Source of the DNA: Leptobrachium leishanense
Lineage: Eukaryota > Chordata > Amphibia > Anura > Megophryidae
Reading direction: 5' to 3'
Length of the DNA stretch: 64,000 nucleotides
NCBI GenBank assembly: GCA_009667805.1
Contig: CM019065.1
Span: 157,905,322 to 157,969,321, forward strand
Both the position numbers and the translations under genes were made by a program. The notes under the pieces were generated by a model. The model made no database searches, was not told where the DNA came from, and saw nothing but the letters and a program-made list of their open reading frames with translations. Below are positions 11,272 through 21,735 of this stretch, one piece after another; position 1 is the first letter of the stretch, and each line of letters starts with the position of its first letter.

Positions 11272-11801
11272 CCCCCTCACTGCCTGACATCCTCACGCAT
11301 AGCGTGATGACGTCAGATAGCCGGGGAACTACTAGCTGCCCGGAATCCCCTGGTGGAGATATCGGGGTTCAAATGAACCCCCTAACTCCAGGCAGCTAGG
11401 GGGTCATGGAGGGTGTCAATTGAAAGGCCTGAGCATGGCCTTTCGAATGATAGCCAACATGACCAGGTATAAAGTAAAAAAAAATATTTTGTGTGTTATT
11501 TTTTATTAATGCAGCAATAATGTTCACATTTAAATTATGTGAACAATGATGCTGCACTAATGATTTTTTTCTATGGGGTGCGTTTGCTATAAAATCACAT
11601 AATTCCCCCCACAAAATGTAACAAGTCCCCATTTCTAATTTTTTTACAAGCGCACCCCATAGAAAACATAACCGCAAACGCTCATGTGCTAAAATGTGAA
11701 AAAAAAACACTTTACACACTGCAGATGATTAAAAATTCTATTTTTATTGCATTTTTTGTCATAATATACAGCCAGGACATGACGTATACATATAAAAATG
11801 A
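11272..11801 (-). repeat. Old interspersed repeat R, first part
   Basis: Its reverse complement matches 35590-36180 and part of 37385-37485. Shared features are a TGACGTCATCACGCTATGCG palindrome and a TATGGGGTGCGCTTGT block. It has no coding potential. The repeat is split by the PLE and resumes at 16007-16140. Confidence 0.8.
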
Positions 11802-11814
11802 TATATTATGAAAC
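11802..11814. repeat. 13-bp TSD of Penelope-like element
   Basis: TATATTATGAAAC here is repeated at 15994-16006. Removing 11815-16006 restores continuous repeat R as seen near 35690-35720. Confidence 0.85.
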
Positions 11815-12220
11815 TAGAACGATTTGCACAAGTGCAACAAGAGTGGTAAGAGAATGTAATTTTATTATAACGTAAGTATCTAACAAGAGTAATTGAAAAG
11901 GTAGGTTGTGGACAGTAGCCCAAAAGGAGGAAGGTAATGCCGTACCAATAAAGCGTAGCAAGAGTTACTCATGAACAATAAAGGCCACCTATGTCCCAGT
12001 GGTGAAAACCACCCAAGAAGACAAGGATAGGCTGTGGAATAGCAGTAACAAAAGCATAAAAATAAATGCAAACAATGGTGGCTCACAATACCTCGGTGGT
12101 TCTTGCCACCTACGTAATCAAATGCACGGGCACACTAAGTAAACAACCAGTATTAGCCAAAGGGCAAAGTCCACAGGAAAATAGATTCAATGTAGAACTG
12201 TTAAAACCAAAAGGAGAGCA

Positions 12221-12263
12221 TATCTCGACCGGTTTCGCCCGAACAGGGCTTAATCCAGAGATA
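12221..12263 (-). ncRNA. Candidate hammerhead-type ribozyme, left PLE arm
   Basis: On the minus strand TATCTC pairs with GAGATA (stem I), GCCC pairs with GGGC (stem II), then GAAA, a CCGG stem and GUC follow in hammerhead order. Hammerhead motifs are known in PLE terminal repeats. The usual CUGANGA core is replaced by CTGGATTAA, so it may be degenerate. The same sequence is kept in the other arm at 15477-15518. Confidence 0.45.
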
Positions 12264-12645
12264 CAATGCCCGCCCAAATCCCCCCTATAAATACCTTCGA
12301 GACCTTGGATAATAAGGCGAAATCATGCGGCCAGCTGCGAGACCAACTAATTACTGCGCATAGACATCGTGGAAATACTTCCTGACGCGCGAGTAATCAC
12401 ATGACGTCAGGAGACCAATGATTGGTCAGTTGTTGGTGTCCTAGTAACAGGAGACGCGATAGACAAGGCGGCAGAAAGCGATAAGGTTCCATGAACAAAA
12501 GTGTCAAGAACAGTTTACTGACACGTGATTAATCATAAAGGCCAAAACAATACATATATAGCTATTGATGGTAACAATGTGACAAAGGACGCAATAAGCT
12601 CCTCAGATCATAATATCACTTGATACTAAATAAAACCGTCTGTAA

Positions 12646-13070
12646 GGCTAGGGTCAGACTGAGGCAGTGCGAACGCGCGTTCTGGCGCACTTAATCACGG
12701 CCTTGCTAGCAGCAGATGCCGGGCAATGACGGCCAATATACGAAGTACGGTCGCACAAAAGTCCGGCTGCGCAACGCAAGTGGAAAATGAACGCATTTTT
12801 TCGAGAACGTTAAACCACTAGTACTGACGTACAGAGTGCGCTGCGTCCGCTAGCGGCGTGTGTGCGTGAATTGGAGACATCAGACGCTGCTAATGTCCGG
12901 CCAACATAACGTCCAGATGCAAGAAGTGTTTTATTGATGATCCATACAAAATCACGGATGAAACTGCGCATAGTATGACCGCTATTGCGTATTCCGTGAA
13001 AAAATACGTCCATTCTTCGAACACACATTTTCACGGACAACGTGAAAAATGCGTTAGTCTGACCCTAGCC
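12646..13070. mobile_element. Harbinger-type MITE in PLE arm
   Basis: It starts GGCTAGGGTCAGAC and ends GTCTGACCCTAGCC, with TSD TAA on both sides. The opposite PLE arm at 15090-15100 carries the empty site with a single TAA (read on the minus strand), which fixes both the boundaries and the 3-bp TSD. Confidence 0.92.
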
Positions 13071-13440
13071 TAATAGCCACAAAAGTAACGCGATTGTAGC
13101 AGGTATAGTCAGGCAAAATCGTGCGGCCAGCTGCGAAACCAACTAATTACTAAGCATAGACGTCATGAAAAAGCTTCCTGACACGTGAGTAGTCACATGG
13201 CGTCAGGGGACCAATGATTGGTCAGTTGTTGGTATCCTAGTAACGAAAGACGCGATAGACAAGGTGGCAAAAAACAATGCGGTTACACGAACATAAGTGT
13301 CGAGAACAACTTTCTGACACGTAAATAATCATGTGACATCAAAAGCCAAAGCCATATATATAGAGCTATTAATGGTAACAAGGAACAAAAGACACAATAA
13401 GCTCCTCAGGTCATAATAATTATAGATACTAAATAAAGCC

Positions 13441-13940
13441 ATCTATAGTAGTCACAAAAGTGACACGGTTAGTAAAATAATATAAAGTAATGTAAATAAC
13501 CAAAGTGTACAAGGGACCGTCAATGATCCAGGGGGTAACCGGACTAAAAATAATAACGAAGTACATGTAAGGCAAAAGCAAGAGGATGAATAAAATGAAG
13601 GGACAATGTATCAAATCGCCCATATTGGAACTGTCATCACATAACCGTATTTATTGACCATTAAATTATCAGAAATTATCTAAAGGAGACCGAGGACCCA
13701 AACGATCGCTGCACCTATAGAATAAAACAAAGCATAACCTTTTGATAATAGAAAAAAGGGGGGGGGGAGTGTAAATAGGAGAAGGCCACATGTAACTTGA
13801 AAGCATGAAGGAACAGAGGGGAATGGGAATAAAATACGAAAGAAAGAAAACTTAATGTATAACCAATAAAAATAAATAAATAATGGTACAATAGCAGTGT
13901 AATATAGCGAACGTTAAGACAACGTTTAGAACACGTTGAA
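13441..13940. other. Non-coding part of PLE
   Basis: This lies between the left arm and the end of the GIY-YIG frame. It is A-rich with a run of G at 13758-13767. It is probably the 3' untranslated part of the PLE. I see no gene in it. Confidence 0.5.
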
Positions 13941-13952
13941 AGTTAGTAACGT

Positions 13953-14710
13953 TCAAATAAAGGGGACAAAAGTAAAGCCTTCATTAAGGCCTGATGGTGA
14001 TCTGGTATTAAGGCGGTATATCCAAAAGGCTTCACGTTTAAGCAGCCTATTGTCAAGATTCCCCTTGTGAGGGCCCAGTTTGATGTGTTCAATGCCCAAA
14101 AACCTAAAATTGCTAAGTACACATGTATTACATGAACTGAAGTGTCTAGCAACAGGGGTATCCTTTTTGAGTCGGATTGATCGAATATGTTCAAGTATGC
14201 GGACTTTGAGAGGTCGAATGGTTTTGCCCACATACTTTTTGCCACAGTGGCACAACAGTAAATATATAACACCAGCAGAGTTGCAATTGATAAATTGACG
14301 GACCGAAAAAGAAGTAGAACCATCGAAATTACAGAATTGTTTGGGGGTACGAGATACATAAGGACAGGCCACACACCTGCCACATTTGTACATTCCCTTA
14401 AGGTTATTGGTCAACCAAGAATCGGCAGAGTGCCGAGATGGTTGAAAATGACTGTGTACTAATTTATCACTGAGGTCAGTACACCTCCTGGCTGTCAAAG
14501 CAGGACGATTGGAAATAGCGTCCTTCAGATGTATATCATTAATCAGTAGAGGCCAATACCGCTCACAAATGCGTTTAACAGATTGCCATCCTAGATCAAA
14601 ATCCGCAATCAATCTTATGGGTTCAGATCCAGTAATCACGGGTGTATCTTGTAGTAAGCAGTGTCGATCAGAGAGTAGTGCCCGTTTATATGCAATTTTG
14701 AGAATGCTTT
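13953..14710 (-). pseudogene. PLE protein C-terminus with GIY-YIG endonuclease
   Basis: The open minus-strand frame encodes the C-terminal part of a Penelope-type polyprotein. A Cys-rich linker (KCGRCVACPY) is followed by GVIYLLLC and KKYVGKT, the two halves of the GIY-YIG signature. Then come RILEHI and a late EAFWIYRLNTRSPSGLNE block holding the catalytic Glu. In intact PLEs this domain nicks target DNA for reverse transcription. The reverse transcriptase is missing: the frame loses similarity at about 14710, where the inverted arm begins. The gene is therefore truncated at its 5' side. Confidence 0.88.
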
Positions 14711-15476
14711 TGTGACTACTATAGATGGCTTTATTTAGTATCTATAATTATTATGACCTGAGGAGCTTATTGTGTCTTTTGTTCCTTGTTATCATTAATA
14801 GCTCTAGATATATGGCTTTGGCTTTTGATGTCACATGATTATTTACGTGTCAGAAAGTTGTTCTCGACACTTATGTTCGTGTAACCGCATTGTTTTTTGC
14901 CACCTTGTCTATCGCGTCTTTCGTTACTAGGATACCAACAACTGACCAATCATTGGTCCCATGACGCCGTGTGACTACTCACGTGTCAGGAAGCTTTTTC
15001 ATGACGTCTATGCTTAGTAATTAGTTGGTTTCGCAGCTGGCCGCACGATTTTGCCTGACTATACCTGCTACAATCGCGTTACTTTTGTGGCTATTACAGA
15101 TGGTTTTATTTAGTATCAAGTGATATTATGATCTGAGGAGCTTATTGCGTCCTTTGTCACATTGTTACCATCAATAGCTATATATGTATTGTTTTGGCCT
15201 TTATGATTAATCACGTGTCAGTAAACTGTTCTTGACACTTTTGTTCATGGAACCTTATCGCTTTCTGCCGCCTTGTCTATCGCGTCTCCTGTTACTAGGA
15301 CACCAACAACTGACCAATCATTGGTCTCCTGACGTCATGTGATTACTCACGAGTCAGGAAGTATTTCCACGATGTCTATGCGCAGTAATTAGTTGGTCTC
15401 GCAGCTGGCCACATGATTTCACCTTATTATCCAAGGTCTCGAAGGAATTTATAGGGGGGATTTGGGCGGGCATTGC

Positions 15477-15518
15477 ATCTCTGGATTAAGCCCTGTTCGG
15501 GCGAAACCGGTCGAGATA
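15477..15518 (+). ncRNA. Candidate hammerhead-type ribozyme, right PLE arm
   Basis: This is the same motif as at 12221-12263, on the plus strand, with one T-to-C change that weakens stem I. Stem II and the GAAA, CCGG, TC order are unchanged. Confidence 0.4.
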
Positions 15519-16006
15519 TGCTCTCCTTTTGGTTTTAACAGTTCTACATTGAATCTATTTTCCTGTGGACTTTGCCCTTTGGCTAATACTGGTTGTTTAC
15601 TTAGTGTGCCCGTGCATTTGGTTACGTAGGTGGCTAGAACCACCGAGGTATAGTGAGCCACCATTGTTTGCATTTATTTTTATGCTTTTGTTACTGCTAT
15701 TCCACAGCCTATCCTTGTCTTCTTGGGTGGTTTTCACCACTGGGACATAGGTGGCCTTTATTGTTCATGAGTAACTCTTGCTACGCTTTATTGGTACGGC
15801 ATTACCTTCCTCCTCTTGGGCTACTGTCCACAACCTACCTTTTCAATTACTCTTGTTAGATACTTACGTTATAATAAAATTACATTCTCTTACCACTCTT
15901 GCTGCACTTGTGCAAATCGTTCTTGTTTATATTTGTTGGGTTATGCCCTGTAGAGTGTTTATTGAGCCTCATTCTTCTGTTGTTTGTTTTTTGTATATTA
16001 TGAAAC

Positions 16007-16140
16007 TGCGGAGTCTGCCGGAAAGAACGATCTCGAATATGTCTGGGTTATTTAATAAAATGTGGCTTCAAATCGCGTTTAAACGTGATGAGCGAAAGCG
16101 GTAAAAATGAGCTGAGCACACAGCAGTGAAATGCAGCATA
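16007..16140 (-). repeat. Repeat R, second part
   Basis: This resumes the repeat split by the PLE. Its reverse complement matches 35580-35710, including TCTTTCCGGCAGACT and a GCTGAGnTnATTTTnnC block. Confidence 0.7.
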
Positions 16141-16309
16141 TTAGAGGAAGATTTAGTAGAGAAATTAACACTTCTCAGGAGACACCACACCCTCAGTATA
16201 GTCTACATATATACAATGTATCAAATTCATTAGACCAAACTAAAAACACCTGTTTACCGTTTGAGAACACAGGTCATTTAGAGGTGAGAATCTTTGCACG
16301 TACACATTA
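16141..16309. other. Unassigned non-coding stretch
   Basis: No open frame, RNA gene or recognisable repeat was seen here. Confidence 0.4.
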
Positions 16310-16469
16310 GTTTTTAATTCAATATCTAATAAACCATTGCTTATAATATTCTGCAGTAAAGAGTCTATTTCTAGTTTTTTTTAGTATTTAAGCATTTTTT
16401 ATACTTTTTAAAAAAAGAAATTTGCGAACTCGAACTGAAGACACCAAAAAGTTCGAAGTTCGCAAACTT
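16310..16469 (-). repeat. TTCG-rich repeat, first part
   Basis: Its reverse complement matches 37250-37330 and 35150-35265. It contains inverted GCGAAC/GTTCGC motifs. It is split by the L2-like LINE and resumes at 18535-18596, ending with the rc of TAGGGATGAGCTGTTCGG. A near-repeat of GCAAACTT on both sides of the LINE may be its TSD. Confidence 0.65.
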
Positions 16470-18534
16470 ATTTATTTATTATTTATTTATTTATAAAGGA
16501 TTTTACCAGGAAGGATACATTGAGATTTCTCTCGTTTTCAAGTATGTCCTGGGTTCAAGAACATTGAAGTGTTACAGTTACAGAAATACAAAGTAATACA
16601 ATGTAAGATATTAACAACACAAATATTCAGATTAACAGAAAATAAATATGTAGGAAATAGTCATTATGTTACATGTTTACAGGTGCATTCTGTATTGAAG
16701 TATGTTAGTAAGGAGCTCGAGTGACTTAAGACTGGTGGAAGATTTGATGGTGTCTGGGAGGTTATTCCATAATTGCGGTGCTCTGTAGGAAAATGAGGAT
16801 CGAGCCACTGTCTTTTTGTATTGTGGTATTGCAAGTAAGGTGCTGGTCCTGGATCGGAGGTTATAGGATGAGGGAGCTGCTGGGGGAAGCAGTCTATTCA
16901 GATAGGGTGGCAGCTTCCCAGAAAAGATCTTAAACACCAGGCTGGAAAGGTGAAGGGTGCGTCTAGATTCCAGCGATGGCCAGTTTAGCTCTTTTAACAT
17001 GTCACAATGGTGGGTCATGTAGTTACATTGTAATGCAAAGCGGCAGAATGAGTTATACAATGTAGTAAGTTTCTGAAGATGTGTTTGCGGGGCGGCTGCG
17101 TACACTACATCTCCGTAATCAATAGCCGGCATAAGCATTTGTTGTACAATCTGTTTTCTTACTGCGGGGCTCAGGCAGGATTTGTTTCTGTACAGGGCGC
17201 CTAGTTTGGGGTAAAGTTTAGATGAGAGTTTTTCGATGTGAGGGCCAAAAGGATAGATTAGGGTCCAACCACATACCTAGATATTTGAGAGAAGTGACTG
17301 TGGTCAGTGTGCCATTTGATTTTGTCCCAACACATAAGTGGGGATTTTGCAATTTGTGTAGTTTAGGTTTTGTTCCAAAGAGCATCGTTACAGTTTTGTC
17401 ATTATTTAAAAAAAGTTTGTTGTGTTTGATCCACTTTTCTACCTCTGTGAATTGTTCTTGCAGCACGGCTTCCAGCTGCCGGAGATTTGGTTTGCTGGTA
17501 TAGATTACAGTGTCGTCTGCATACATATGTACAGTTGAGGCTTTGCAGACGTTGGGCAGATCATTTATGAATATTGTGAATAGCAGGGGGCCGAGTATTG
17601 AGCCTTGGGGTACACCGCAAGTGACAGAGAGAGGGAGGGAGGAGCTACCAGAAATTGACACATTTTGTGATCGGTCGGATACATATGATTGAAACCAGGT
17701 TAACGTGCGATCACCAATGCCAGAGTTTTTAAGTTTTTCTAACAAGATGCCATGGTCTACTGTGTCAAAGGCCTTGGCAAAATCAAGGAAGATGGCTCCA
17801 GTTAGGTTTCCTTGTTCCATCCCAATTTGGATATCATTGCAGACTTTTAAAAGGGCGGTTGTAGTTGAGTGATTTGGACGAAAGCCGGATTGATCTGGGG
17901 TTAAGTAGCTCCAATATTGATAATAATCACGTAATTGTGTGTAGACGCATCTTTTCCAAAATTTTTGACATTACAGGGAGCAACGATATCGGACGGTAGT
18001 TGGATACCAAAGTACTGTCAACACTTTTATGGATAGGTACCACTCTCGCAGTCTTCCAGAGTTTGGGTATGTATCCAGTCGCCAGTGATTAGGGTTGCGA
18101 CAGGATTTGCAATTGTCGGTGCACTGATTTTCAGCAGCATTGCTGGTATTTGATCAGGTCCAGACTGGTATTTCATTTTTTGCTTACGGAGAAGTTTAGC
18201 AACGACACTGACAGGCACTGGTCTAAAACTGAATTCCTGTCTGATACAGGGACTTTGCACAGTTGGAGGGGCTTGACCTGCATGAGGCCTTTCTGATTGC
18301 CAAGCTAGGAAATGACATGCAATCAAAGTGGTCGCGAATCCAACAAAATAACCATTAAAGGCATTTGCTACATCTAGGGGGTGTTGCAGTGTTTGGTTTT
18401 TTACTTTGACAGCAGCCGGCTGGGAGTGGACTGGGGGTGCTTGTATGTTACTTATGGTTCTCCAAATGTTGATATGTTATTGTTTAGATTTTCATTGAAG
18501 TAATGGGCTTTAGCCATTTTTGTTTGTTTTGTGC
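16470..18534 (-). mobile_element. L2-like LINE, 5'-truncated
   Basis: This is a non-LTR retrotransposon fragment of about 2 kb. The minus strand encodes, with several frame breaks, reverse transcriptase fingers (YQSGPDQIP near 18190), a palm with FDTVDH, GVPQGSILGPLL and YADDT (17218-17820), and the C-terminal thumb region (16677-17138) with an APQLWNNLPDTI block typical of the L2/CR1 group. Such enzymes copy their RNA at a nicked target. The 3' end is a short (ATAAA)n-like tail at 16470-16495 preceded by a conserved sequence that a SINE at 27735 shares. The endonuclease domain and 5' end are missing. Confidence 0.85.
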
Positions 18535-18596
18535 AACTTGCGAACGGCCAAAGTTCGAATCGAACTCCGAACTGATCGAACCGAACAGCTCATCCC
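18535..18596 (-). repeat. TTCG-rich repeat, second part
   Basis: The reverse complement begins TAGGGATGAGCTGTTCGG, matching 37197 onwards. It is the terminal piece of the repeat split by the LINE. Confidence 0.7.
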
Positions 18597-20387
18597 TACT
18601 GTTAACCACCCTCTCCTGCTCCTCATGCTGCATCAACTTGGCCTCTGACACCACTCTCCTTGTTCTCTTACCATCTCTTTGCTCCTTCAGGGTCTCCTTT
18701 GCTGGTGCCTCCTCACCCCTAGTTCCTCTGTTAGCTACCTCAAAGCTCTGTTCTGGGTCCCCTACTCTTCATTTATACCGCCTCTCTTGGCAACCTCATC
18801 CTGTCCAATGTATTCCAATACCTATGCTGACTCCCAAATCTACCTTTCCTCGGATCTATCCTCCGGTGTTGGACAGTGTTACTGCCTGCCTAGTTGCTGT
18901 CTCTGACTGATGTCTTCACATTTCCTAAAGCTCAATATCTCTAAAACTTAACTACTAGTCTCCCCTCCCTCTAAAGCCAACGTTCTTGAGCCCATTACTT
19001 CTACTCCACAGAGTCATTGTTTCAGTGTCAACTCCGATCTCTCCTTCACGTTCAGTCGCTAACCAAATCTTGCTACTTCCAAAAAAACATTGCACGCATC
19101 TGTCCCTTTCTTAAGCTAGAGACAGATTGGCTATTTTCAACTTTGGGTACTTAGTAATGCAGTCTGATGGCGCAGAGAAGATGGTCTCGGTTTATACAGG
19201 CCTATCTGTGGCTTCAAACAGGACTCTACAAAAATGCTTGTCAAAGCTCGTAACACCTGCCTTGACTAATGTAACTGCCTCCTCATTGGCCTTAAGAGAT
19301 CCCAGCTTCTCCCTGTGCCAGGCTCATCCACCTCACATCCCAGACCTGTCACACCTCACCCTATTTGTCAATCTCTACACTGGCTCCCTGTAGAATCCAA
19401 CTTAAAATATTGGTGCACACATACAAAGCTCTACATAACCGCGCCCCTGCCTACATCTCCCTTATTAGCAGGTATATCCTATCCTGTCTACTGACACGGC
19501 GTCATTGTCTCCTTGTAACCGCACCCATCGCTCGCCTTTAGGACTTCTCCCAAGCTGCCCCTTTTAATGGAAATCCCTCCCCTGCAACATTACTCTCCAG
19601 TCCTTCATGAAGTCTCTGAAAACATCACTTTAGAGAAGCTTATCGGCTCACTCCATAATCCCCCCACTGTACATTTCTTGCTCCATTTGCCCTTGGCGTG
19701 TCACCTCCCTCATCTTAGATTTAAACTTGTGAGCAGGCTTTGCTCTACTGTTGTGTGTGGTTAAAGGAACACTCTAGGCTAAAAATCACACCCCCTTTTT
19801 AAATTATATTATACCTATTATTCAGTATTGCCCTACCTAGTTATTCAGTATTTTATTATTGAATACTTACCCTAAAAACCACTTGTTTCCAACGGCAGTT
19901 TTTTTTATACTCTCCTCCCTCTTCCGCTCCCGTCCTGGTAAATCTTCAACTTGGCTGATTGGTTTACGTGAGAGGCGCGCATGCGCGCTTCTCACGTAAA
20001 CAGCCAATCAGCAGGCTTCCTCCCGGCTCCATCTTTTTCTTTGATTAGTGTTATGCGCAAGAGGATGCGCGCAACACTAATCTCAGCCGCTGCAAGTTGG
20101 AGACGTCATCGCGCTGAAAGCGCAATGACGTCTCCTCCTCGGCAATAGTCGGCAGAAGTGGGAAATACGAATCCCGCTCTGCTGACTGACAGCTGGGAGG
20201 GTGGAGTAAAGTCCACGTCTCTCAGCTGTTTCAGCCGATCGGCTGAGCGGAGGGAGCAGCGGAGGAAAGGGGCATACTTAGGTGGTCATGTTGCCTAGAG
20301 TATCCCTTTAACTTGTATATTTGTTATTATGTCTCACCCATTGTACAGTGCTATGGAACTTGTTAGCACTTTATTAAATCTTGGAGG
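18597..20387 (+). mobile_element. L2 LINE 3' part, degenerate, split by a MITE
   Basis: The plus strand carries a decayed 3' end of an L2-type LINE. Broken frames hold reverse-transcriptase C-terminal text (KLNISK-like near 18930, then a domain ending near 19590) and a 3' untranslated region with CACCCATTGTACAGTGCTAT at about 20336. The TTAA-flanked MITE at 19765-20307 interrupts it. Many stops and indels show that it is old. The 5' part, including the endonuclease, is absent. Confidence 0.75.
19765..20307. mobile_element. TTAA-flanked MITE (Kolobok/piggyBac-like)
   Basis: It is flanked by TTAA at 19761-19764 and 20308-20311. The ends are AGGAACACTCTAGGC and GCCTAGAGTATCCCT. The interior has a perfect GC-rich palindrome around 19980. 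There is no gene. The superfamily is inferred from the TTAA target and the end sequence. Confidence 0.8.
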
Positions 20388-20499
20388 TAGGGATGCACCG
20401 ATACTAATTTCAGTGCCAAGACCGGACATTTGTATTGATACTGGAAGTCAGCACGGGGCTGGCTTACCAAGCAGTATCCGAGGGCTGTGAGAACTCTTT
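20388..20499 (+). repeat. hAT element fragment, left end
   Basis: It begins TAGGGATGCACCGATACT, the same end as the element at 8873, and is cut by the Harbinger MITE at 20500. The sequence to about 21020 may be the continuation. Confidence 0.7.
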
Positions 20500-20891
20500 G
20501 GCTAGGGTCAGACGAACGCAGTGCGAACACGCGTGCAGCCGCACTTAATCACGGCCGTAGTAGCAGCAAGTGACGGGCAATATACGAAGTACGGCCGCGC
20601 AACGCAAGCGGCAAACAAACGCATTTTTTCGAGAACGTGATACCGCTAGTACTGACGTACAGAGTGCGCTGTGTCCGCTAGCGGCGTGTGTGCGTGATTA
20701 GGAGACGTCAGACACTGCTAATGTCCGGCCAACCTAACGTCCAGACGCAAAAAGTGTTTTATTGATGATCCGTACAAAATCACGGACGAAAATGCGCATC
20801 GTATGACCGCTATCGCGTATTCCGTTAAATACGTCGTCGTTCGAACGCACTTTTTCACAGACGAGAAAAATGTGTTTGTCTGACCCTAGCC
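20500..20891. mobile_element. Harbinger-type MITE
   Basis: The ends are GGCTAGGGTCAGACG and TGACCCTAGCC. The right flank is TAA; the left TSD has decayed. Internal text matches 28961-29343 in reverse orientation. Confidence 0.85.
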
Positions 20892-21026
20892 TAAATTTCC
20901 AAGCTCGCAGCCGCCACTTATGTGAAAGTTAAATGCAACTTGATGCGACTTGAGGCTGTACGCTCTTCCAAACTTACACGCCAGTCTTTTAAGATCTCAC
21001 GAGAGAGCGGCTGCAAGTTCCATTAA

Positions 21027-21225
21027 GGCCAGTGTCAGATGAGCGCACTAGGTGCGCCCGTACAGACGTGGCTTCCGGGGTCCGTTGCAACAGGGCCGGC
21101 CAGATGCTGTTGCGAGCGCACAAATTGTGCGCACAACAGCGGCTGTGCAGCAGCCCTCTCCGTCGAAGGATCGAGCCTTGCAGTGCTGAGTGCACTGTGC
21201 TTAATGAGGTGGCCAGAGTACCTAT
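21027..21225. repeat. Harbinger-like MITE fragment
   Basis: A TTAA-preceded end, GGCCAGTGTCAGATGAGCGC, and interior GCTTAATGAGGTGGCCAGA resemble the copy at 26217-26545. The right end is not recognisable. Confidence 0.55.
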
Positions 21226-21419
21226 CATAATTATATGTGGTCTGATGAGCTAAACTTAATGGACTAGACGTAGGCATGTCAACCTCCACACACCTCTCCC
21301 CCGATGTTTCTGAACTACAACTCCCATGATTATCTGGCCATCTATTGCATCCACAGAAGGTATGAAATTTAGGCCATTAACATCTAGGGAGTACAGAGTT
21401 TGACATCCTTGGACTAGAG

Positions 21420-21549
21420 CAGGGCTATCAAACTCATGGCCCCCCAGATGTTTATGCCCACAATTCCCAGACTTTTTTCCAATGCGATAGCTAGGGAATC
21501 GTGAGTTATGCTCCCTAGATGTTTCTGAACTATGAATTTGACAGCCCTG
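21420..21549. mobile_element. Short hAT MITE
   Basis: The ends are CAGGGCTATCAAACTC and GAATTTGACAGCCCTG. An 8-bp TSD is GACTAGAG (21412-21419) against GAGTAGAG (21550-21557), one mismatch. It lies just downstream of the TTI2 polyadenylation signal. Confidence 0.8.
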
Positions 21550-21627
21550 GAGTAGAGTCTTACGTTCAATTTACTAGCATGGTATTTCCAATAAATTACA
21601 TGACACCTTTGGAACTGCAACAGAATG

Positions 21628-21633
21628 TTTATT
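21628..21633 (-). promoter_or_regulatory. TTI2 polyadenylation signal AATAAA
   Basis: A canonical AATAAA on the minus strand starts 22 bases after the TTI2 stop codon, giving a very short 3' untranslated region. Confidence 0.7.
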
Positions 21634-21654
21634 ACTTTTGATAATATCTGGGGA

Positions 21655-21735
21655 TCAGGCACTCTGTTGCACTTTTTTGATGCAGTTCACCAGTCGGGGT
21701 TCATTGCACAAAGAAAGTATTCCTTCAAGGGCAGT
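21655..21735 (-). CDS. TTI2: TTI2 exon 7 (terminal)
   Basis: This exon is 81 bases: 26 codons and TGA at 21657-21655. Acceptor TTTTTCAG. It ends IKKVQQSA, aligned to the IRKVQQ ending of the human protein. Confidence 0.93.
   Translation of the reverse strand, partial: TALEGILSLCNEPRLVNCIKKVQQSA

Larger units (their letters stand above)
11815..15993 (-). mobile_element. Penelope-like element with inverted arms
   Basis: This is a 4.2 kb insertion with long inverted arms (about 11815-13440 and 14720-15930) around a partial PLE gene on the minus strand. Each arm holds two tandem copies of a roughly 350-bp unit; compare 12300-12640 with 13110-13440. Terminal repeats of PLEs are known in direct or inverted order. 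About 60 extra bases lie beyond the right arm only, like the tail extensions known for PLEs. A Harbinger MITE (12646-13070) has entered the left arm. Confidence 0.85.

Noticed and set aside
11396..11719. 107-codon minus-strand frame in repeat R
   Set aside because: It is not open in the related copy near 35822-36109 in the same frame and shows no domain.
14080..14383. Alternative frames overlapping the PLE GIY-YIG gene
   Set aside because: They are shadow frames without conserved motifs.
20989..21289. Several 60-84 codon frames on both strands
   Set aside because: They are GC-rich MITE sequence, overlapping in all frames, with no homology.
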